Assembly: GCF_040581485.1 (NCBI RefSeq) | Contig: NC_090129.1 | Location: 10,836,501 to 10,900,500, forward strand | DNA: 64,000 nt | Source of the DNA: Linepithema humile | Taxonomy: Eukaryota > Arthropoda > Insecta > Hymenoptera > Formicidae | Direction of reading: 5' to 3' | Shown: in pieces, positions 1 through 12,700 of the stretch | Numbering within the stretch: position 1 is the first letter of the stretch | Layout of the letters: every line of letters starts with the position of its first letter | The notes under the pieces: model-generated | Database searches by the model: none | Told to the model about the DNA's origin: nothing | Seen by the model: the letters and a program-made list of their open reading frames with translations, nothing else | Made by a program: the position numbers and the translations under genes

Positions 1-141
1 ATATATTGTACAATTTATATCAAATAATTCCAAGTTCTCATATATACATTGACACTCCTTGTTCGTTGGACATTGGAGAGCAAAAATGCTTGTCATAGTG
101 ATGAACTGAATTACGATGCATGTCTTATGACGGGTACTCAT
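1..141 (-). CDS. Toll-like receptor, first coding exon (partial, 'Toll-0')
   Basis: The first 141 bases are the reverse complement of the signal-peptide exon of Toll-B (32825-33019). The start ATG is at 141, followed by a short basic stretch and a hydrophobic segment (IVIQFITMTSIFA), then a Cys-rich N-flank with CPTNKECQC. The frame is open to the window edge (47 codons). In Toll-B the matching exon continues about 54 bases to a GTACGT donor, so the remaining exons of this gene must lie left of the window. This is a secreted or membrane receptor ectodomain start; whether the rest is intact cannot be seen. Confidence 0.75.
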   Translation of the reverse strand, partial: MSTRHKTCIVIQFITMTSIFALQCPTNKECQCIYENLELFDINCTIY

Positions 142-2402
142 TTTCGTTTGATTACCTATGAAAACTATCAAATAAATGTGTTATTAAATAAAGATTAATT
201 TAATAACTACAAAAAAAAAATTTTTTGTTAATTTTAAAATATTGCTTGACATTAGATAAATTTATTTCTTAAAGTTTTATATAAGTCTCGAATAATTGAA
301 AAATCGTAGGAACTGCCTTAAAGATGCATTTTTTCTTGTTAGCATTTTGCATTATAATGTGTATAATATGCGTAAAAATTATAATACATAGATTGTTTCT
401 GACAATTTTTGCACATATAAGTGCAATTGTTTGTTTACGAAGTGGCTAGGTTTAATTTAGCTGTGTACGTAAATTTTGTTAGAAACAAGATAGTAAAATT
501 ATTAAACATTGTTTATCGTTTACGTAAGTGTCATATAAATATAAATAACACTCTTACAAATTATAATTTGAATCTTTTTCTTTATTATTTTTAAATATTA
601 TAGCAAGTAGGAAGCAATGTTTAGAATAATAGAAATCGATTATTCTTGAAAATAAATTACTTTAATAAATCGAATAATACTGTATCACCGATATTTATTT
701 TATAATGATTGTAGAACTTTCACATTTTGCAAACGCATTTACTACACCGCGAATGTACGGTTAAATTCTACACTACATACGTGACTGATCATTAACAGAA
801 GCTGACACATAAATAGATTTAAAAAAATAAAATTTATATTATTTACTCACCTTATATTATACTAAATTGCAAATGATTGCGAGCTCTGTTTTTAGATTGT
901 TTTCTCTAATAAAAATTAATGATGACAAATGATACTGAAGAATATTATTTTCATCTACGGGTATCACACATAAGCACAGCTTGGCCTGTTCCTTAACATT
1001 TCTGATAGATTGGATTTATTTCAATTGTAAACTATATTCCTTAAAAAATCCATATAAGCAATGGGTTAACAAAACGACATAAAAGAATTATGTTCATTTA
1101 ATTTACAGAACTATAATCACATTTAACACTTGCACGCAATATTTAAAAAAAAATTGTCAACTACAATCAACCATTCGTTAGACGGCTAATGGAAGCTTGT
1201 ACATTTTTGTCTCCAAGTTGGAGAGTTGTTATTCTTTAGCTGGTCCTACGTAGACTGACTAAGTAATCTCGATCTTTTCTTTTTCTCTTTTGACTGTTTC
1301 CGCTCTTTTATTGTTTTTCTATTATTTATTCTTCTTAGCTTTGTATAATTATACGATATACAAAAAATGTGTTTAATTGTATGCGTGATACGTAAGAAAT
1401 TAAAAGCACAAAACATAAATAATTAATTTTTCTTGACGATATTTTTAGACTTTCTAAAACAATTATCAGCATCTCACTTAATTAATCTCGAATAATCAGC
1501 AGAATTTCCTATCACGAAACCGCAAAATGAAAGGAAGGAAGGAAGATATGAAGAAAGATTAGTTTATTGCGTGCGTTCTAATTTTTTAAATACGAGATGT
1601 TTGTCACACTATTATAATTATACTACACATACTACACATACTGATATTTAAATTTAATTAGAAAATTTAATTACAAAATAAGTTAAACAAAAATTAAAAC
1701 TGATTTAAATTAATAATATTTTTAAATATTTATATTTTTATTGTTTAAAGAAGATGAACAACATTTTTCAGTGAATAATATATTGTCAATGTTTCTAAAT
1801 TGTAAGTAACATATTTGTGTACGTATGTATATTTTGCTATATTTCTGCATAAGTAATTAAGTCATGCAAATAGGTAAAGTTAAGTATCATATAGGATTAC
1901 CCATTTTCAATGCCAACCTAAAATATGTTGAAAAAATTGCATTATTCAAAAAATGTTTTATACAAAAGTTGAATTTTTGAGAAGCGGTAAACTTGAGGTA
2001 TAACAACACGCCCTGCGCAATCTTACTGATAACAGATTTTGTTACAAAGAAAATTAGTTTTTTTTTTTATATGATAAATGTTTTAGTTTTGGTGAGGGGG
2101 GTTAAAAAAAATGTAAAATGTATTAAAAAGGTAATTAAAGTTTGTATATATATTTTGAATATGACAATTTATATTTGTTTTATTTTTGATATTTTGATAT
2201 TGTTTTGACACATATGTGTTTAGATGCAATGCAAAATTTTTATAAATATATTTAGTTTACTTATATTTAATTCAATTATTATTCTTTTTCTTTTTTATTT
2301 TAAGAATCGCAATGCAGCGCAAAATTTGAGTAGCACACTAACAATAAGAGCAACCTGCGAAACATATCAATTCTCAAGCCGTAGGTCGAGAAGCAACTTT
2401 AT
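142..2402. other. AT-rich intergenic DNA upstream of Toll-0
   Basis: This would hold the promoter and 5' UTR of the left Toll gene, near position 141. Small open frames (for example around 1993-2208) are AT-rich, hydrophobic and not supported by splice or start context. No RNA gene, transposon ends or conserved protein was recognised. The same sequence recurs at 33020-35280 in copy 2. Confidence 0.6.
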
Positions 2403-2596
2403 TTACCAGAATATTGAAAAAACTTTCTTCTAGACACAGTAAATAGATTTTTAGATTATTCCATTTCTCATTTTAAAACTTAAAAAATGAGACATTGTAT
2501 TACCAGAATATTGAAAAAACTTTCTTCTAGACACAGTAAATAGATTTTTAGATTATTCCATTTCTCATTTTAAAACTTAAAAAATGAGACATTGTA
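2403..2596. repeat. 97-bp tandem duplication (two units)
   Basis: Units 2403-2499 and 2500-2596 are essentially identical, both beginning TTACCAGAATATTG and ending with an ATGAGACATTGTA stretch. Copy 2 has a single unit at about 35283-35380, so the extra unit arose in copy 1 after the segmental duplication, or was lost from copy 2. Each unit contains a small inverted repeat (CTCATTTT / AAAATGAG). Confidence 0.9.
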
Positions 2597-3843
2597 TTAC
2601 ATTAAGATTATAGCAACATTCAATTTAGTAAGACGAAGTAAGACAAGTGGCAAAACAAATTTGACTAAAATACTAAGGCGTTAAATAAAGCAATATATAA
2701 GAACAAAGTCAATTAAATTTTTTTATTTTAATTGTGAAGATATTTTGCCACAAATAAATTTCACGATCAAAATTTTTGTTTTTTTTTAATAATTAGATTC
2801 TTTCTACTTCCTACATTTTACAATAACAATTTTACGATAAATCGCACTTACAGCTGGAACAGTCCCTAACAGCACACGATATTCTGCGTATTATCCCATT
2901 TTCATACTCATTCTACTGTGATTATCCATTAAATACTGAGATCAATCCTATAATATCTTTTGCAGTATTATTCGGTTTTCTTTCGCACACGTATAATCTC
3001 AGGTTTGACTCAAACGTACGGAAGTGATATGTACGCACTTCTATCGCGCGCGTATAATCTCAGGTTTGACGAGACCAGCACTAACCTGCGCCATTTACAT
3101 ATGTAATTCCTTTCCCTGCTTGCCCGGCATCAAGTGACACCACGCAACACCACGTATCCGAGGTTTTACTGATATCGAAGATAATCCTTTTTTCCTTTAA
3201 GTTTTATTTCACAAAATAGTGAATAAAGTGTAAGAGCTAGATAGTGTTTGTATATGATTTTTGTAATATTTTTATTATTTTTTATGTACTTGTTAAATTA
3301 TTTTGCTTAAAATATTTTAAGGTTATGTTCGTAAACTTGCATTACAATTGCCTCTCACCTCTTTGGTTCTTGGTTAAATATACAATACATTTTCTTAATT
3401 ATTTTTTAAACAATGTCTTAAAAAGATGATTTAACATAAAACTGTTTTCAGTTCGCAGTATCGTTCCTTTGAAGTTTTCTAGCTTAGGCTTCTAGAACTT
3501 TATTTTATATTGTAAGTTTTATGTAAATATTTTTACGCTTACAGTCGTAATTTTGAAATAAAAATATCAATTAATAAGAAATTGACTGATTAATTAACCT
3601 AATCTAAATTATCCTATACAATATATGAACGCGCGCGCGTTTCAGCACTTGGCTGTGTAAATGTGTGCATGTATATGTGACCTACTGCACCATTCCCATT
3701 TTTATCCTATCTTGATACTGTTTTTAAACTATAGACCTTCCTGCGAAATTCTATGGAAGATGGTACCGCGGACATACGATGATTCCTAGAACGTACTACG
3801 TACATCGCAGTATATTTGAGAATGTTCTGAGAATATTACAATT
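2597..3843. other. Intergenic DNA with no recognised gene
   Basis: AT-rich sequence. A short motif, CGTATAATCTCAGGTTTGAC, occurs twice (about 2989 and 3050), and an alternating GC run sits near 3631. A small open frame at 3244-3429 has no recognisable domain and only compositional bias. Homologous DNA in copy 2 is at about 35381-36625. Confidence 0.55.
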
Positions 3844-3847
3844 ATAC

Positions 3848-5266
3848 TGTTACGTCCTGTACGGACCTTTTCCTTGCACAAGTTTCTCACGACCAGTCGG
3901 AAAAATTCAAAGAAACGTTCCAAAAATATTATTTTAATGATTTAAGATCCCGAATGTACCATAATAATCTTTTAGGCCTTCAATCGAAAATTTGTCGAGA
4001 TAAGACACGCGACCGCAATAGTAGACTTTGAATTTTCGCCGACAGAAAAGCCGACGAAACGATATACATGTCATTCGAGCAATCCATCTATTAATCTTCA
4101 AACAACCTTTTTTATCTTATTTTTATTAACAACCCCTCGGAAGGAATGTCTCCCTTCCAAAACCCAAAATTTCGAGTATAAAAGGGAAGACACCCACCCG
4201 TGAAGGCGGCAGTTAAGCAGTTTTTAGTTAGAGAGTCAGCCAGTTAGTAGAGAGAGGCTTTTAGTATTACCCGAACAGTTTGAATATTGGGACTTAGAAA
4301 CAATTCGCAACATTTTTAAGTGACTGTAAGAGTTTGTAATAAAATAGATTCAGTAAAGTGTCTGTTAAAACTATTCGATCTCTTTTCTCGTGTACAACCT
4401 ACACCCTACCTAACACCCAACCACCCAGTTATCTCTCTGAATCAGCACTCAGAACTATTTGCTCCGGTGCGGACCACCGCACGTTGTACTTGGTTTCTGT
4501 ATCCTCGCTAATCGTGGTGCGGACCACCGCACGCTTTTAGCCTGGAATTTTCAGATTGACGACATTATCCTTCATACCCAAATCTAAGACGCGACGTGGG
4601 GGAGTAAAATACCGTGCGCGCCAATTACTTCTCCAGTACACGAGACCGGTTACGGAAGACAATTCAGAATACATCGGTGTTCAAAGAAATTATTTTGACT
4701 ACGAATACGAGGATCTGTGCAACGCCTCCGATCAGTTTTCCCGGCGCGAAGGATATAACGCTCATCGGCCGTGGCCCTTCACTCTCATCCCCCTCAGCTG
4801 CAATCAGTCTCCGATCGACCCAGTGCAGATACCACTAACTGACCCCAGGAGGATCAAGTACACCTCAAGGCCGACTACACCTGGACTTTAGGATTGGAGA
4901 TCTAAATACATTTCGAAGACATCCAAGTAGTAAGTCTAATTTTCACAATCATCTCTCTCTCTCTCACCTCTCTCTCTCTTTCTCAAACACCTCTCCTTTT
5001 GAAAATTGCACGAGGTTCCGCCCTTGGTAAAAGGAGTTAATTCTCTTGACCAGAAAAGGGAACCACGAACGATTGGTTGAGGCCTCTAACAGGTAATATC
5101 GATCTTTACGATCGTTGACCTGTTCTCAGCCAAGGAAAATCGTTCGGTTCGCGCGGTCGCCTCTCCTCATACCGACCAGCGAGCAAACACCACAAATTTA
5201 TACTTTTATTGTTGCGTCCGTCCGTATACCTGACCCGCCCCTTTCCCTCCAGGTTAGGACGTAACA
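3848..5266. mobile_element. Solo LTR of an LTR retrotransposon (1419 bp)
   Basis: It begins TGTTACGTCC and ends GGACGTAACA, the TG...CA ends of an LTR, and is flanked by the 4-bp duplication ATAC (3844-3847 and 5267-5270). The matching site in copy 2 (about 36626) holds a single ATAC with no insertion, a clean empty site. No internal gag or pol sequence is present, so this is one LTR left after LTR-LTR recombination. A 4-bp duplication and these ends fit a Ty3/Gypsy-type element; the family is inferred. The LTR is long and GC-richer than its surroundings. An open frame of 111 codons at 4556-4891 lies inside it and resembles nothing I know. Confidence 0.85.
4177..4213 (+). promoter_or_regulatory. 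LTR core promoter (TATA box and initiator)
   Basis: TATAAAA at 4177-4183 is followed by CAGT at 4210-4213, the arthropod initiator core, at a spacing of about 30 bases. This is the expected layout of an RNA polymerase II promoter in an LTR, reading rightwards towards Toll-A's 3' end. Promoter activity is inferred from motif and spacing only. Confidence 0.55.
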
Positions 5267-5270
5267 ATAC

Positions 5271-5959
5271 TTTTGCGATATTCTCAGATTGTTCTCAGTA
5301 TCTACATGTGCTGTTAGGGGTAGCTGGTGTAGTGCTAACGTAATTGCAGTGCTAGCCGCTTTGATATATTTTTCTAAATCAGAAAAAAGAGCGTGCTTTT
5401 ACTAATGAATAGATTCACTTTGTTTTGGAAAAAGTTCAGGTCGGGTCCAATATTATAGAGTACGTGTGTACATCTCCTTTTAGCTTTAATATTTATGTAA
5501 ATATGTTACATATTTCTTTAAAACTACTCCATATATTAAATATATGTTATTTCTTATGATAGATTGATTCTATCGAGAAGCTAGAGTTTTGCTCCATGCT
5601 TCGGATCCCACACAATTCCCAACGTACAGTGATAATCTTCTGCATACATAGCAAAATTGTATTATTTTTGTTTTAGGTTGTATTATTAGGTTGTATAAAT
5701 TATGAGATATACTTTATTTTCAATAGTTTATTTTTAATATTGTAATAAATCATATTTATCATTTTCACTCGGTGTCAAATCTTCTCCTTCTTTGTGTTGT
5801 AAAAAAAAAATTTTTACTTGCAGTTGTATCAATTTTATTACTCATAATTATAGCTATATCCGTTGATGAAAATCAGTTCACGATAGAGTGATCGTAAGTG
5901 CCTTAGGAAATTCAATCAATGAGTTTTTTGTTATCTTTGTTTGTTTACAGTTCATGACT
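5271..5959. other. 3' flank of Toll-A
   Basis: AT-rich sequence downstream of Toll-A on the minus strand. Homology to the 3' flank of Toll-B begins near 5765 (CACTCGGTGTCAAATC, compare about 27880), which marks the end of the ancient Toll paralogue unit. No other gene was seen. Confidence 0.5.
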
Positions 5960-7880
5960 CTACAGTTCAAATTCGAGAACCTCTCTTCGGGCATGGTTGC
6001 TTTTCGGTCGTTTGGATTGATGAGGCAGCGCGTATCTTAATTTATCTCAAAACCAAGGATCTCCTCATTGAACGTGCGTGTTCATAGATATGTACGCTTT
6101 TAGTTCAGGATCCAGATCATCTCTGGGTCCGATGTCACCATACAAGATCAGTATCACTCGCGCCCGACCTTCGCTTAACGCTTGACGATGTGCAGCCCGA
6201 AATTCCATTCTTCCCCAGATGCTCTTCAAGAAATTTAGCGACAGCACCACTATCATTCGTCTAGGATTATCCACGCATCTAGCAATATTATCCGATATCC
6301 ATTCGTCCGCTAACTATCTCGATAATGAACACACAATTTGAATGGTGTTGGGCCACTCTCGAGATTCGGTATCAGCTCGTCTGCTATAAAATCGATATCC
6401 TTGTACGAGAAACTCACAAACGCATCGTACAATTTGTCCTTTCCTCTTCCGTAACAAATCATAAACACCACTGATGCGCAAAAAGCCATATTTTAATGTG
6501 TTTTTGGTATTTGTAATACAGACCAAAAATACTACCAATTAATCCAATAAAAGCAATTGCTGCACTGATGCTGATAATCATTGTTACGTGAGAGGGACAA
6601 AAATCGTCCCAGGTCATTTCTGATATGGATGTATTCTTTCTATGACATATTACTTTATAGACTTCGGGCATTTTGATTATTCCGGATTCCGAATGAATAA
6701 ACTTATGGAAATCTCTGGCATCACAGTCGCATTCCCAAGGATTTTCATGTAACGTTAAATGAATTAAATTGGCAGAGTTGTTCCAAAATCTCAGCACATC
6801 AGTATGTATTCTTGATAAATTGTTATTGTGTAGCTCCAAATCCTGAAATGTGTGTATGTTCAGTATGATTTAAATTTTAATAGTAAAGTTTAACATTCTT
6901 TTATAATACTTTTAAGGATAAATAATTTTTATAATTTTATATTTCTACCATATATACATATATTTTATAGATTACTATATATAGTTATTTGTGAAAAAAA
7001 TTCAAAATTAATTTGTTAAATTTTGTTAATTAGACATTTCGAATTTGTTTTCGTAGTATACGTTTCTAACAGTTTCTTTAATTTTTTTTTGTATAAATTA
7101 TTCTTGTATAAAATACAATTAAATTACGCACCTTTGTGGTCTCCGATAATTTATTTTTAGAAATAGTGGATATGTGTTGTGAGATAAAAAAAGTTTATTC
7201 GCTAATCTGAGTTCTAATTTTTCCAAGTCTGGCATTTGTGTTAACCGATTATAGGAGAAATTCAAATAAAATTGCGAAATTGTTTTAACTGATCTTGTTA
7301 AATTTTGAATAAAATGAATGTTAGGTTCTCTTATATTGTTTGGCATATTAGTTAAATTTTTATGAGCACAGTCAAATATGAAAGCTTTATCATGAGGCTT
7401 CAAAAAGCAGTCGCACTTTTCGGGACATACAGTAATGAAATTTGTGTTTTCTATTCTACAGGTTAGATTTTTAGAATATAACCGGACTTTTCCCAATTCA
7501 TTCGGACTATGACAAATTAAATTGTTTAATTCTATCTGAAAATAATTTTGAACGTTACGCATATCGCCTTCGTAATAACGTAAAAAATCGTACACGTCAC
7601 AGTCACAACTTAACGGATTATTTTCTACTAATACTCTAATACTACGATCAGTTTTTGTTTGTATATTTTGTTCGAGTTTTTTTGTGGTATTTTCGGCATC
7701 GTGTAAAAGGATATGTTGTATTTTATTATGAGTGAAATTCACTAGAATGTTGTGCGATGAAAACAGTAAATCACTTGTCTAAAATTTAAAAAAAACGGTA
7801 TTGTCATACATTCATCATTTACAAAATCAATTTTATATATCTAATATACAAGGTGTTACAAAGTTAAATTAAACTTTGTC

Positions 7881-7895
7881 AGTATGTTCTACGAT
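7881..7895. repeat. Target site duplication, left (R1-clade element A)
   Basis: AGTATGTTCTACGAT here is repeated at 13526-13540 after the poly(A) tail. Toll-B (about 30030) and Toll-D (about 62116) have one closely similar copy and no insertion, so they act as paralogous empty sites. Confidence 0.92.
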
Positions 7896-7896
7896 C

Positions 7897-9597
7897 ATGA
7901 GCCTGGCATCTCGCACCCAGAGGGGCCCTTATGACCCTCTGGCAGGGAGAGCTCCCTCCCCCGTCAGCATGCAGGTAGAGGAGCTGAAGGAGGTGAATCG
8001 CCGCCTTGAGGAGGAACTCCACAACCTCCGCAGGGAAATTAGAGAAAGGAATATAACCTCCCCCCCCCCCCCTCTCCCCTATCGTAACTAGAGCCGGAGC
8101 TAAGGAGGAAGAGGAGAAAATGGAGGAAGGTGAGAGCGGAGAGGGATTGGAAGGGATTTTTCCCTCCCTGATACCCTCTCCTGCAATCGCCCGCCCCTCC
8201 GAAGAGGAAATGGTGAGATTCCCCGCCATTAGGCCCCCGATACAGAGGAAAAGGAAGGTGCTGGAAGACCGACCAGCAAAGCCGGTAATCACCAGCAATG
8301 ACCGGATTCCTGGGGATGCGATCTTTTTCGAGAACATGGCTAAGAGCATCGAAGAAAGGATCACGGACTCCCTCCTCAAAAAACTCGAGGAGATGTTTGG
8401 TGAGAGGCTTCCCTCCTCGCCTAACCCTCTCCCTTCTGAATCCTCTAGTGGTACGGGCCCACCCTCCGCTAAGGGGGTGGTTCCCCCCACTGGGGACTCA
8501 AAGAGAGGAGAGGGAAAGAAGGGGAAGAAGAGGGTGCCGGCGCGGTCCGCCGCCTTGCGACGGCCCACTGCCGGCCCTTCCCCTCCACCTAAAGGGAAGA
8601 AAAGGGATACGAGCCAAAAGCCGAGTCCCCCAACTCCCCCTGGAGGGAATGCGTCCAACACTGCTGCCTCCATCACCACCGTCGCACCTCGACAGGAGGA
8701 GCAGCTGTGGACCAAGGTGCTTGGGTCAAAGAAGGGGAAGAAGAAGACCCCTTCCAAGGTAGAAGGGAGCAAACCGGCTCCCAAATTTCCCCCCCTCCCC
8801 TCCCCCTTCTTAAGGGGTTGGGAAGAAGGGGAGAAAGAAGAGGAGAGCTCCCCGCACAGCAGCAATTATGCTTACCTGTCCGGGGGGTGAGTACGCTGCC
8901 ACCATGAGGCAGGTGCAGGAGAAGATCCCCCTCAATGAACTGGGGATTACGGGGCCGCTGAAGTCTGACACGGCTCAGACGGGTGCCATAGCTCTCGGGC
9001 CCCGAAAGAAAGGAGCAAGCGGACAGGCTGGCCAATAAAATAGCTGAACTGTTCGCAGACAGGCCAGAGATTAAGATCGCCCGCCCCCAGAAAATGGGGG
9101 AAATCCGGGCCAGCGGAGCGGGCCCATCCGCCACACCCGAGGATATTGCCCGGGCTGTGGCGGAACATGGAGGATGCTCCCTCACCGATATCAAGGTGGG
9201 AGACATCAGAACGATGGGGAGGGGAAAAAGGTCTGCATGGGTCCGATGCCCTCTGGAGGCGGCCACCAAGGTCGCTAAAATCGGCCGTCTACGGGATAGG
9301 TGGTTCCACTTCAACGTGGAACTACTCGACGCGCGCCCCCTCCAGTGCTTTAAATGCCTGGAGAAGGGGCACGTACAGGCCAAATGCCCCTCGGGCAACA
9401 CGGACCGCAGCAAGTGCTGCTACCGCTGTGGCACCGAGGGGCACGAGGCAAGGACGTGCACAGCACCGGCGCACTGCACTTTGTGCCACGCAGCCGGTCG
9501 CCCGGCCTCCCACCGAATGGGGGGCCTGGCGTGCAAGGCCCCAAAGAACGGGGGCAAAAGGACGAAGGGGGGGAATGCTCAGGCACCCCCACCCTAA
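7897..9597 (+). pseudogene. R1-clade ORF1 (gag-like), copy A, frameshifted
   Basis: The likely start is the ATG at 7897 (MSLASRTQRG), followed by a coiled coil (VEELKEVNRRLEEEL). The frame shifts in a poly-C run near 8063-8076, continues in 8120-8886 as a long basic, Ser/Pro-rich region, and shifts again in a G-run near 8880. An 8-base deletion after 8984 (relative to copy C) causes another shift. The last part (to 9597) carries three zinc knuckles: CFKCLEKGHVQAKC, CCYRCGTEGHEARTC and a longer CTLC...H...C motif, expected to bind element RNA. The gene cannot give one full-length protein as it stands. Confidence 0.85.
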
Positions 9598-9734
9598 AAA
9601 GGGAAAAAGAAGGAGCAGGCAGCGGCGATTTTGCCTGCCCTGGAGGGGCCTTGTCCCCCCCAGGAGATGGAGTACGAGCCCACACCCTTGCAGTGTCCCG
9701 CTAAGGAGGACACAATGGAGATCGGCCTGCAGGA

Positions 9735-12700
9735 GTGACGGGTTTCGCGGACCCAACAATGTCCACAAGACTCTTGCAGGCCAATTTGAATCACGCCCGG
9801 CAGGCCCAGGATCTCTTTCTTGCGGACCTGTGCGGGCGTGACGCCGGGCTGGGCGTGGTAGCGGAGCCATACAGCGTGCCCGACTCAAATCCTAATTGGG
9901 TCGCGGCCGCTGATGGCTCCGCTGTTATCATAAGAGGGCACTCCCCGCGCTCCACCCCCCGTATCCATACTGGAGAAGGGGAGGGGATTTGTCATCGCGC
10001 GGTGGGGTGCCCTACGGGTGGTGGGGGTCTACGCCCCTCCCAGCATGTTCCACCCCGACTTCTTGCACCTCCTACGGGAGATAATGGGGGGGGGCATTCG
10101 CCGATGCCTCCCCCATCCTGTGTTGGTGGCCGGGGACTTCAACGCCTGGAATATGGCGTGGGGTTCCCGGCGCACTGACAGAAAGGGTGAGTGCGTGATG
10201 GACTGGGCGGCGGAGCTGGGTCTCCTGCAGTTAAACAGGGGGTCCACGAGCACGTGTGTGCACCCCCGTGGGGAGTCCATAGTCGATTTGACGTGGGCCT
10301 CCCCGCGGGCTGCGCGATTGGTGACGTCCTGGAGGGTGACGGACACGGAGTCCTTGTCGGACCACCTAGTTATAGAGGTGGTCCTGACAGCCACCCCCAG
10401 GGACGTGCTGCTCCGTCGCCTGCGGAGGGGAAGTAGACCACGCAGATGAGTCCTGGCCAAATTGGACCAGGATTGGTTGGAGGCGGCGGTCTTGGTGGAG
10501 ACGTGGGCGGATCCTCCCGCCCACGTTGAAGCCGAAGAAGAGGCCGTCGCGATCGTGGGCATGGTGACACGTGTCTGTGACGTGGCCATGCCCCGATCGA
10601 GACCCGCCCCTCGTCGGGCGGCATATTGGTGGTGTGAGGGGATCGCGGAACTCCGCAGAGCGGCCAACGCAGCTCGCCGCGATCTCCTCAGGGCCCGACG
10701 AAGGGCGGGTGGAGATGTTGAGAAGACTGCAGTGGAGCACAGTATGTACCTTGTCGCAAGGTACGCACTGCGGTCTGCCATTAGCAGGGCCAAGGCCAAG
10801 GCCTGGGACGAGCTGATTGCGGAGCTCGACAGGGACCCATGGGGGCGTCCGTATCGGATAGTCTTGAACAGGCTAAGACCGGCGGCGCCCCCCATCTCGG
10901 AGACGCTCGAACCGGAGTTCCTCGGCCAGGTGGTGGAGACCCTCTTCCCCGAAAGGAATGTTAACATCCCCCCGAAGAGGGACCCTCCCCCCTGGTCCGA
11001 GGACCTGGATATTTCAGGAAGGGAGCTCTCCGAGGTAGCAAAGAGACTGGGGGCGGCTGGCAAGGCCCCCGGTCCTGATGGGATCCCTGGCCAAATCTGG
11101 GCCTTGGTATTTGGCGGAGTAGGGGCCCGCCTGAGGAGGCTGTATAACACCTGCCTCAGGACGGGCACCTTCCCCTCGGCGTGGAAAATGGCCAATTTGG
11201 ACCTGATCCACAAAAAGGGGAAGCCGGCGGAGCAGCCTTCTGCTTATAGGCCGATTTGCCTGCTGGATGAGGTCAGCAAACTGTTCGAAAGAATAATTGC
11301 TGGCCGAATCGTCCAGCACCTGTCGCGGAATGGTCCCGACCTTAGCAAGGAGCAGTTTGGATTCCGAGAGGGTCGCTCTACCACAGATGCAATTCTGCAC
11401 CTGAGGGCCCTCTCGGACCAAATTGTAGGGGAGGGAGAGGTGGCACTGGCAGTGTCGTTAGACATTGTCAACGCGTTTAACTCCCTCCCCTGGGACTGGG
11501 TGGGGGTGGCCATGGAACATCATGGCCTCCCCCAATATCTAAGGGATGTAGTCTGGGACTACTTCCGCGGCAGGACGCTCCAGTACCAAGACCAACTGGA
11601 GCGGATAAGCAGAAGGCCTATGCACTGCGGGGTTCCACAGGGGTCAGTTTTAGGCCCCCTTCTGTGGAACCTCGCGTACGATAGAGTGCTCCGCACGGCG
11701 CTTCCCCTGGGCTGTCGTCTGCTGTGTTATGCAGACGACACGCTGGTGGTGGCCCGGGGGAGGAATTGGGTAAAGGCTCGGGACGCGGCTAATGCCGCAA
11801 CCCTGAGCGGTCGTATGCTTCATTCGAACCATGGGATTGGAGGTAGCCCCACTCAAGACGGAGGCCCTGTATTTTTACGACAGGGCCATGGGGCGTCCTC
11901 CCCCCATCCAAATGTGGGTGGGGAAGGTCCGAGTCCTGGTGGGGACCCGGATGAGGTATCTGGGCCTCATCCTGGATGGGCTTTGGGGTTTTGAACAGCA
12001 CTTTGTGCAAATTATCCCCAAGGCGGACAGGATGGCGGCCGCGTTAGGCCATCTCCTGCCCAACGTGGGTGGGCCGAACGTTAGAGTTCGGCGTCTGTAC
12101 GCCAATGTTGTGCAATCGGTGTCCCTCTACGGGGCACCGGTATGGGCCGATAAAGTCCTGGCCAGTCGGCGTATCCAAGCGATGGTTCATCGCCAACAGC
12201 ACCGGCTGGCCTCAAGGATTATTCGGTCCTACTGCACGACGTCGTTCGTGGCGACCACGGCCCTGGCGGGCCTCCTCCCGGTCGAGTTCTTGGCGAACTC
12301 GTACGCCGAAGTCTATCGGCGTACGAGGGACCCTGACCGCACCGAGAATGCCCGTCGAAGACCAGGGGCCGTGGATAAAATCAAGAGGAATGCCCGTCGC
12401 AAAGCTATATCCCAATGGCAGGAGGCCATGGCGGATTCTGCGACGGGTAGATGGACCACCCACGCCATCCAGCCCTGTCTGCCGGAATCGGTAGACAGGC
12501 GAGGACGAGGACTCGAGTTCCACCTGACACAGGTACTCACCGGGCACGGTTGCTTCGGTGACTACCTGTGCAGGATTGGTAGGGAGCATACGACGAGATG
12601 CCACCACTGTGCGGCCGGTCGGGACTCGGCGCAGCACACACTCTCCAAGTGTGAGGCTTGGACGGAGGAGCGCCGAGCCCTGACCGCAGTGGTGGGAGAG

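Noticed and set aside
1993..2433. Small open frames in the intergenic DNA (also 34744-35313)
   Set aside because: Phe/Ile/Leu-rich translations of AT-rich DNA. They recur in copy 2 only because the whole segment was recently duplicated.
4556..4891. A 111-codon frame inside the solo LTR
   Set aside because: LTRs rarely code; there is no recognisable domain and no matching frame in copy 2, where the LTR is absent.
7879..8865. A 328-codon minus-strand frame over ORF1 (also 39232-40134)
   Set aside because: Shadow of the Pro/Lys-rich ORF1 on the other strand; low complexity and no domain.
10029..11213. A 394-codon open frame on the minus strand (also 46559-47701)
   Set aside because: It is antisense to the endonuclease and reverse transcriptase of a GC-rich element; such long frames arise from codon bias, and no domain was recognised.
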